Shown in pieces: positions 57,349-64,000 of a stretch of 64,000 bases of DNA (the first letter of the stretch is position 1; each line of letters begins with the position of its first letter). Below the pieces are notes generated by a model, which saw nothing but the letters and a program-made list of their open reading frames with translations, did not search any database and had not been told where the DNA came from. The stretch is from Mactra quadrangularis (Eukaryota > Mollusca > Bivalvia > Venerida > Mactridae): the NCBI GenBank assembly GCA_025267735.1, contig CM046299.1:38020887-38084886 (forward strand). Reading direction: 5' to 3'. A program made the translations under genes and the position numbers.

Positions 57349-57408
57349 TACATGGATCATACGAAGCTGGTATAGAAAACAACAGTTGTTTTACTTCGAC
57401 TTAAGCTT

Positions 57409-57717
57409 TTCTTGTTTTTGTTGGGTTTAACGCCGTAGCAACACATTGTATAGGTCATATAACGGCGGTCAGTCAATCTACTCAGGGTTCCTGGAAAGGC
57501 CAAATCTCTGGATTTAGCTGTTAACCAACTACATGTACTTAGCACGCACTTTCGTCAGGGACTGACAACTGCTCTACATAATTAAGAATCTTTGGTAGGA
57601 GGGAGAATGGCCGTAGAAATAATCCAAGCTCCACGAAACTATGCACCGCCCGAGAATCGAACCCACGACCCCTCGATCGGTAGACTTGCGTCCTAACAAC
57701 TGAGCTAGCCGGGCGGC
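57409..57717 (-). mobile_element. SINE family 1 copy
   Basis: The minus strand reads GCCGCCCGGCTAGCTCAGTT, B box GGGTTCGATTCTCGG, the full body and TGTGTTGCTACGGCGTTAAA with CCCAACAAAAAC at the end. Better preserved than its neighbour. Confidence 0.92.
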
Positions 57718-57877
57718 TTATTAGCCTTTTTGTCGACATGGTGAGTTAATCACTCGGAAGTCATATATTTCATCAAAGCGTGAGCCACAGATTTGTCAAG
57801 TTAAATTGTCAACCAATGTAAATTACCTATAGAATTTGCATCCAAATCACAGTCTGGTTGTTTCACACTCATTATAT

Positions 57878-57950
57878 CGTCGGATACCCACAGTAGCTTA
57901 TATCGTATGATTCCATACATCATATGAGTCATTAACCGTGGGTATCCGAA
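57878..57950. repeat. hairpin with TCGGATACCCAC arms
   Basis: TCGGATACCCAC (about 57,879) pairs with GTGGGTATCCGA (about 57,939), with a loop of about 48 bases that itself contains CATATGA/TCATATG-like pairing. Confidence 0.7.
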
Positions 57951-58576
57951 CAAAACATCTTTTTAAGCTGAGCTTGATTATGAATGAACCATTCTGGAAA
58001 AAAACGTTCTGTAGCAGAGTTACAACACGAAACGTGTATTCCCTCAAACAAACTTTAGAGAGACGTGGGTGAATGCCTGCTTAAATCTCAAAATGTTCGG
58101 TAATCGTACAATCCCTGTGGTCACTCATTCGACCTCAAACATTACAGTTGAACGGTAAGTAACGATAATACGTTTCCAACGTTAAATACGTTCTGTTCGT
58201 AAAAGCTGGCTTCCACTATAGATCGCAGACGTTTTATATATACCCTATCGCCATTACATTACTGTTAATGGGGACCAAGATGGTAAGTGAAACAGCCGAT
58301 CACAAAACAAAATTTAATTCGATTTGTGATTGTTTAATTTCCATTAGATTATCTATAATTAGTAACAAATAATGCAATCATTGACTTAAATATTTACTTT
58401 CTGATATAAGAGTAAGGTTGTAAACACACAGTCATGTTTGTGCCAATTGTTGTCTTTTCTTACTTAAGTGAGGCGAACTTTGAATAATTGTTCATAAAGT
58501 GCTACCAGCGCTTTGATTTTACATCTGTGATGCTAAATAAGCTGTTCTCTACTTAGAAATTAATACACTGTAATAT
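57951..58576. other. no feature seen
   Basis: Non-coding; no supported repeat or exon. Confidence 0.45.
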
Positions 58577-58965
58577 AATTCCAAACAAAAGTTTGGTGTC
58601 ATTTGTCATTTGTAAGCCTACTACATAGGATTTGTCAAAACTTTGGTTAACTTTTATTTTAAAATGCTGTTTAGTTTTGTTTATTTTTTTTGTAATGATA
58701 CTATTTGAAGTTGAGACTACCAAAAAAGCTTAAAATCTATGTTATAGAAAAGAATTACATTGAATTTGGTCTAGGAGGCTTTGGTATATCAGATGCTGAA
58801 TGTCATTAATGTGATGCATTCAAGACTTTTGTTTCCATTTAAATCATCAACCACATTAAATATATTCAAAATACATGTAATAGTTATACCGAAATAATAA
58901 ATGAAATTTAAATATATATATATTTTTTAATTTCCGTTGTCTCCAAATTTTAACGGATATTGTAT
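58577..58965. mobile_element. degraded Tc1/mariner-type MITE copy
   Basis: AAACAAAAGTTTGGTGTCAT at the left and TTGTCTCCAAATTTTAACGG at the right correspond to the TIRs of 34,991-35,366. Interior matches include TAGGAGGCTTTGGTATATCA, then GATGCTGAAT. The termini have decayed. Confidence 0.8.
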
Positions 58966-59825
58966 GCATTGCATCAGCAAAACAAGTGTTTCAAATCGCA
59001 GACATACATGGAAAATACAACAACAAACAGCGTAAACTTTTTAATAAACAAACAAAAACAAACAACATAAACATTTATCGTGAATTCGGTAACATTCCAT
59101 CCAGTAAAATAATGCATTTCAATTAAGATTTATAACCAGAAGGCCATTGCTATATGTAATTGATGTTTCGAGCATTATCATCTCTCTACATTTTACTTTA
59201 CTTGTGTTCTTTCCAACGATCTGTTTTGACTTTTGATAAAACTAATCAAAGAAAGCTACTTGATAGTGCTTCCACAGAAATAATATCCTCGGAACTCATC
59301 AACCATTCATGATTTATTTGTAATGAACTGCCGATGAGTACCGAATATACAAAAGTTAAGCAGGTACATGTATAAGTATTGCTAACGAAGAAAAGGAAAA
59401 GGGAGCTAGCAAGTGCTACAAAGCTGTCCGAAGCACAAACTTGAAGCAGAACGGTTGCATGATAGACTGTTACATAGTGCAAAGAAGAGTTGTGCTTATA
59501 CAGCATGATTCTTGATCCTTCTAGATCAAACCAAAACAACGATGTGTAAAATGCAAACAAAAATTGTAAAGGTCTCGTTAGCTCTTATTCAGAACTCGAA
59601 TTTGTAGTACTTTTTCAAAAGAGTAAGTTTTTTTGTGTAGGTAGCATCGATGCAAAACGAAGTTACTACAGCTGAGAAGTATACAACGAAGAAGAAATTC
59701 TATTGTCCTGTGTACGCACATTTGTATTTCAACTTTGAAAAGCGAGTTACATCCGGTACTAGGTTTTTCAGCTTGAATAACCCACCAAGTTGAGTTGAGA
59801 TTCAAGTCTATTCGTTGATGCTATT

Positions 59826-61483
59826 TTATCCAACAACAAGACGACCTCTTCTCGTGTTACCCTTTCTCTTACGTTCATCCTTGTAGTTGACTTGTTGTTC
59901 TCGTTTCTTCACGTTGCGAACGGGTTTACGTCTTTCCGTACGAGGTGATGGTTTTACCTTAGTTTTGTTCTCATTTCTCCAGGAACAGGTAATCATGATT
60001 GACAACACTATAAGAAGAAGCTAAAAGAGAAAATATGTATACTAATACTCCATTTGTCACAAGATTGAAAGTGCGCGCTTAAAACTCGCTCGAACTTGGC
60101 AGTATCTGTAATTGGGTTAAGAAAATAAAATTCTTGATATTTCAACTTAGACTGACCTATAGAAATAGAGTCTACTCTCTGCCCAACAGTACAGAGCTTA
60201 TAAAAGTTTCTTGCTCAATGAGACAATGCGGTAGGTTTTGGATTTAATTATCCAACAATATTTATCAAATGTCATAACAACTCGTTTTCCAACTTTCAAT
60301 AGTTGCATTTGTAGACCACCATGAAATAAGGTACATTGGATTAGTCTATTATCATTAAAGAGGTTATTAAAAATAATGATAAGATAAAAATTGATATGAT
60401 ATTAATAAAAGTTTACCTGAATTCCACCACAAACACCAAGTAACACAATGGTTAGAGTTCTATCAAACACCTTGTCCCAAACTTTATCAAAACATCCCTG
60501 TAAAGTACAGTGCTTATCATTTAGAGTACCAGACGGACTGAAAAAGTTAAAATAGTATCGGACAGGAACTTAGACGTCCGAAAAAATATAAACAATCAGT
60601 GAAATATATTAATTGACATAGTCTTTTCTCAAGCAGTTAAGTCTGTCATAACTTATCATAGGCCTAAGCCAAGTTTTATTTTCTATCAAAAAATACGATA
60701 TTAATAAGAAATATAAAAGTCTTTTTTTCGCATGCTAATCGTACAATAAGTTACGAGACTGGGAGAACACTAACACAATGACATAACGTACAATAATATA
60801 AAAACAATGCCTTCTCATTTTTTGTAAGATTTTAACATGATCCAATGGCTGCTAGAAAATTAAGTGATATATATCTAGATGCATTTTAATTGTATACTCT
60901 GGGAAAGGATAGTCGAGACTCTGGAAGTGTGCCAGAATCCCTCAGAAATGACCAAAACTCAGGAGCTTCCATACTATGTGTGTCATCACGTGTCAGTTAG
61001 TACACAATATGACAATATGCATGTATATTAAGATGAACTTAACCTAAACGTAAAATAATACTGGACTGGATTTGAGCTGCCAACTTAACTGTATAAGGTT
61101 TATATACATTGTAGCTTCTACCAGCATCACTCAGTGGAGTCAGGGGCCCTCATTCTTTGGTCAGCAAAACTTAAGAATGTCGAAATACTATTATGTTAAA
61201 ACAAATTTATTACATGTATATAGCGAGTATAATGCATTCCGTTCTATGTGATATATTCTTTATTCAAGTTATATGTTGTAAATACATGTTTTACCGTATT
61301 CATGTAGTTATCTGTGCTTGTAGTTGAACTTCCGGCGCACGTGAAATCCTCGGAGACCGGAAGTTCCCGACAACAACAAATCGGTGTCTTCAGCGTCATT
61401 GGAGGTGTGTTTCCGGTATAATCTGTGATCCATTGTTGTGCTCCGGTAAAATCATCATAATTGTCGACACCACAACAACCAAC
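59826..61483 (-). CDS. tetraspanin, 3' half (three exons)
   Basis: Exon a (61,483-61,295) encodes VGCCGVDNYDDF, PICCC and DFTCAG: the CCG signature and further cysteines of the large extracellular loop. Exon b (60,497-60,417) encodes GCFDKVWDKVFDRTLTIVLL followed by GVCGGIQ, the last loop Cys and the start of TM4. Exon c (60,020-59,826) encodes LLLIVLSIMITCSW, the rest of TM4, then a tail ending GRLVVG and TAA at 59,826. All junctions are phase 0 with GT-AG borders (acceptors TTTTGGTAG, CTTTACAG, CTTTTAG). Tetraspanins organise membrane protein microdomains. TM1-TM3 exons were not found up to 64,000 and probably lie beyond. The cytosolic tail of about 45 residues is unusually long and basic (TERRKPVRNVKKREQQ). 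Confidence 0.88.
60893..60965. mobile_element. fragment of the GGCGGATCC TIR element, in a tetraspanin intron
   Basis: TATACTCTGGGAAAGGATAG, then TCGAGACTCTGGAAGTGTGC, matches the interior of 25,262-25,700 (25,498-25,565). Neither terminus is present. Confidence 0.7.
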
Positions 61484-61519
61484 CTACCAAAACATAGAGT
61501 GGCTTGTTTTATTTTCAAA

Positions 61520-61866
61520 CTTCAAAAGTTAAAGTGTGGTTTAAAGTCTTCTTTCATATACAATGTACATGTTCTGCCGACTTCACAATTTTGTACATAT
61601 ATTTTTCATTAATATAACATAACAATTGATAAAATGACCAAGGTGTGAAACTGTAAACTTTCTTTTTGGACACCCTGTACGATAACCCCTGATCATTAAA
61701 ATCACTTTAAGGTAGGTCATCCCTCAAAGCACCCATTTACACCTTGGTGGAATGTAATAACTGTAAGTAAATTTCTAGCTCAAGAAAATAAGTTCTAGTG
61801 GGGTTCAAACCCGGGACCATTCGACCCCTAAGCGCTCGTCCTAGACTATTGGACCACTGCTTCTAT
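61520..61866 (-). mobile_element. SINE family 2 copy
   Basis: The minus strand begins AGCAGTGGTCCAATAGTCTA, B box CCCGGGTTTGAACCCCACTA, then AAATTTACTTACAG, GTGTAAATGGGTGC, GATCAGGGGTTATCG and GTCGGCAGAACATG, ending TTTAAACCACACTTTAACTT. It lies upstream of tetraspanin exon a. Confidence 0.85.
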
Positions 61867-62029
61867 GAACACGTGTAGGTTATTTAAGGAGATATGCTCA
61901 TCCGTATCAGTTTCTTTGTACAATATTATTATGAATGTAACTTGTTCCCGCTTTCGTTGCCAAAAGGAGGCGCCAACTTCCGAAGGGTTTCATGGATTAA
62001 TATCATTACGCTAATATTTCTATATTTAA

Positions 62030-62460
62030 TACATTCAGAACTCCTCTGCTATTCACTATGAATAACCTCGGACATCATTCGAAACAACCTCGGCGATCAT
62101 CGACGAAGATATACCTCGGAAATCAGACGTTGTAGGAATACAACCAGGTTATAAGGTCCGGCGACTGTAACTTCATGTCAACATTTAATTGTAACATTGT
62201 TACACGCTATATCACATCATTTCATTAGTACAATGTCTCACACGCCGTATTTCTGTGTAGTTCAGACTATATTACCACAGAAACCAAATTCCTAGATCTA
62301 CTTTTTTAACTTATGATATCCGATGTTTATCAGCGTAGAAGATCGCCGAGGTAGTTCTGAATGCATCGGACATATTAAGACGCCATATTGGAACTACTTT
62401 TGCGTCACATGACCAAGCAAAATACTTAGTACTTAGGTACTTAGAAGGTTCGTACTTAGC
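62030..62460. mobile_element. TTCGGAAC-family element split by a later MITE
   Basis: The left part TTCAGAACTCCTCTGCTATT, then GAATAACCTCGGACAT (62,036-62,075), continues after the insertion with CGGACATATTAAGACGCCAT, then GGAACTACTTTTGCGTCACA. This is collinear with 38,976-39,070. The right end is unclear. Confidence 0.75.
62066..62373. mobile_element. MULE-like MITE (TTCGGAAC family), copy 2, nested
   Basis: Element 62,076-62,363. The ends CATTCGAAACAACCTCGGCG and (reverse complement) CATTCAGAACTACCTCGGCG match 34,315-34,602 throughout. The flanks CCTCGGACAT and CATCGGACAT (9 of 10) duplicate a word of the host element. Confidence 0.88.
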
Positions 62461-63100
62461 TATAAATAGTGAAGATTTGAATCAAATGATGCATTACTAG
62501 TAATCTGCCCCAGGTCAAATTGTACAGACTTTACATTATTTGTAGTCATACCTCTTGCATGATAATATTCCATGTAGTAGATACAGAGTTTGTTCCATTT
62601 ATACCCATATAGTCTGATTGTATGTCGTCTTTTAGTCTTGTTTTTATGGGGTCTTTCATCTATAAATATATGTATACACAAAAATATTATCTATAAGCTT
62701 TTTGTCATAGATCAGAGATATGAAAATAAGAAATACGATTTAACGATAGACCATTTTTTTTCTCAACTGCTAAAGTTAGAATAAGTTAAACTGTGGTAAA
62801 ATATAATTTTATACGTTCTTGCATGAAGTATATTCATAAAACGACTGTCTTTTGCGAAAGTATTAATGAAAATTCTAGATGAAAGTGAATTATCTCCCAT
62901 TGATAGGAAAAATATTATATTTTAAAATTGTGCTCACAAAATAATGGTAAATATAATAAATTCGTCTGATGTGGTAAAGCTTACGAAAAAACATTAAGAC
63001 ACCATTTTTTTTTCTAATAAAATTTCTGAGGTCATAAACATATTTTGTGATAGGAAAAGCTTAAAAAACGGCTTAAATTTCAAACTAATTAAATTAAAGT
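62461..63100. other. no feature seen
   Basis: AT-rich; no tetraspanin upstream exon recognised. Confidence 0.45.
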
Positions 63101-63117
63101 TCACACATAAGAACAAA

Positions 63118-63235
63118 ATTAAGTACACAAACAAATAAACTAGCATGTACACAAACAAGTACAAAGACACATACACAGACAATTACACAAGGAATACACT
63201 AACACGTATACAGACAAGTACACAAAAACACCAAT
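63118..63235. repeat. degenerate ACAAACAAGTAC satellite, block 1
   Basis: Words such as ACACAAACAAGTACAAAGAC and ACAGACAAGTACACAAAAAC repeat with a period near 12-16 bp. Confidence 0.85.
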
Positions 63236-63605
63236 CTCCGTAAACAGACATCTTGTAGAGCGTTGTCGTACAGGATCTCTACTTTCTCCGTGGAAGGTCA
63301 CGTCGAGATGAACTTTATTTCGACCTATCAATGCGTAGCTTTCATCTAGACGAAAACACTATTAATCACATTTTGATTTCGTAATTTCTATTTTTAGACC
63401 AAGTTTTGCATGCTATTATTCACAGTCTGCGATTGGGCGGCTCATTTCAAATTGCGTGACGTAGACGATGTAAACAAGTTACGTATCATTACAATTTCGT
63501 CATGAATATTATGATGAGAAAAGGTCGCCTGAACGTGACCTTCGTTTGAAAAAGGCCAGATCTAAATTAGCGAGTATGCGAGCGGAAAATTTTAGATCGG
63601 GTTTT
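63236..63605. other. spacer between satellite blocks
   Basis: Unique-looking sequence with facing words AAGGTCACGTCGAG (63,295) and GAACGTGACCTTCG (63,533), an inverted GGTCACGT pair. No exon recognised. Confidence 0.4.
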
Positions 63606-63609
63606 AATC

Positions 63610-64000
63610 AGATTGACAAAAACACATACAAATTCATAGACAAGTACACAAACAAGTACACATGCTTATACACACACAAATACACAAACAAGTACAAAAA
63701 CCTGATACAAAACAAGTACACAAACAAGTACACACAAAAACTAATATATACACAAGCAAACACTAGTAAACAATCAAATAGGCAAAAAGCGCACTTACAA
63801 GTATCCCAACAAGTACACAATTTGTAACATTAACAAATGCACACACAAGTACACAAACAAGTACACACAAAAACTAATATATACACAAGCGCACCCCCAC
63901 ACACAAACAAATAGACAAACAAGTGCACTCATAAGTATCCCAACAAGTACACTTACAAATGCACACCCAAATACAGAACAGAACAGAACAGATAATTTAT
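63610..64000. repeat. degenerate ACAAACAAGTAC satellite, block 2, running off the window
   Basis: CACAAACAAGTACACA-type repeats, with a longer unit (AAGTACACACAAAAACTAAT followed by ATATACACAAGC) seen at about 63,726 and 63,858, a 132-bp higher-order step. It ends with ACAGAACAGAACAGATAATT, also found at 41,180. Confidence 0.85.

Overview
This is eukaryotic genomic DNA. It is AT-rich and intron-containing, about 10-15% coding, with no bacterial-style operons. Four things suggest an invertebrate, most likely a lophotrochozoan and probably a bivalve mollusc: a tRNA-derived SINE ending in (AAAC)n, an RNase H-bearing LINE, many small TIR elements, and a secreted mucin with ShK-like cysteine modules. 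The species assignment is inference only.

Three gene structures are well supported. (1) The plus-strand gene at 38,249-54,058 (5' end not found) encodes a secreted or cell-surface chimera: one complete F5/8 type C (discoidin) domain spread over several exons, then Thr/Ser/Pro-rich mucin linkers separating seven six-cysteine ShK-like modules. It includes a single 4,070-nt exon dominated by an 18-bp mucin repeat, and all exon phases agree. (2) The minus strand at 59,826-61,483 holds the last three exons of a tetraspanin: CCG-type large extracellular loop, TM4 and a long basic tail. Its 5' half was not found here. (3) The minus strand at 21,834-23,839 holds a RecQ-type helicase pseudogene with one intron and four single-base deletions. 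A possible lectin-like exon lies at 303-524 (minus, tentative).

The rest is a dense record of mobile DNA. 0-6 kb: SINEs, a dead 5'-truncated LINE whose 3' tail matches the SINE tail, and a hAT element whose deletion joins the BED finger to the C-terminal dimerisation region, with a perfect 8-bp TSD. 9.8-14.4 kb: an inverted pair of hAT MITEs enclosing a three-block pentanucleotide array, a 53-bp minisatellite and a tandem duplication. 15.8-20 kb: two opposed arrays of a YY1-like CCGCCATYTTG motif, one organised as a 538-bp higher-order repeat. 20-25.7 kb: the helicase pseudogene among nested TIR elements, one carrying a perfect 40-bp-arm hairpin. 25.9-35.4 kb: no genes, but a SINE with perfect 12-bp TSDs, a cluster of RFX X-box-like sites, and several TIR elements. 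54-64 kb: a 1-kb pogo-like element, tandem SINEs, nested MULE-like MITEs and a degenerate ACAAACAAGTAC satellite running off the window end.

The mucin gene and the tetraspanin would both act at or outside the cell surface. Nothing links them functionally beyond proximity. All family names come from reading motifs by eye; no search was run.
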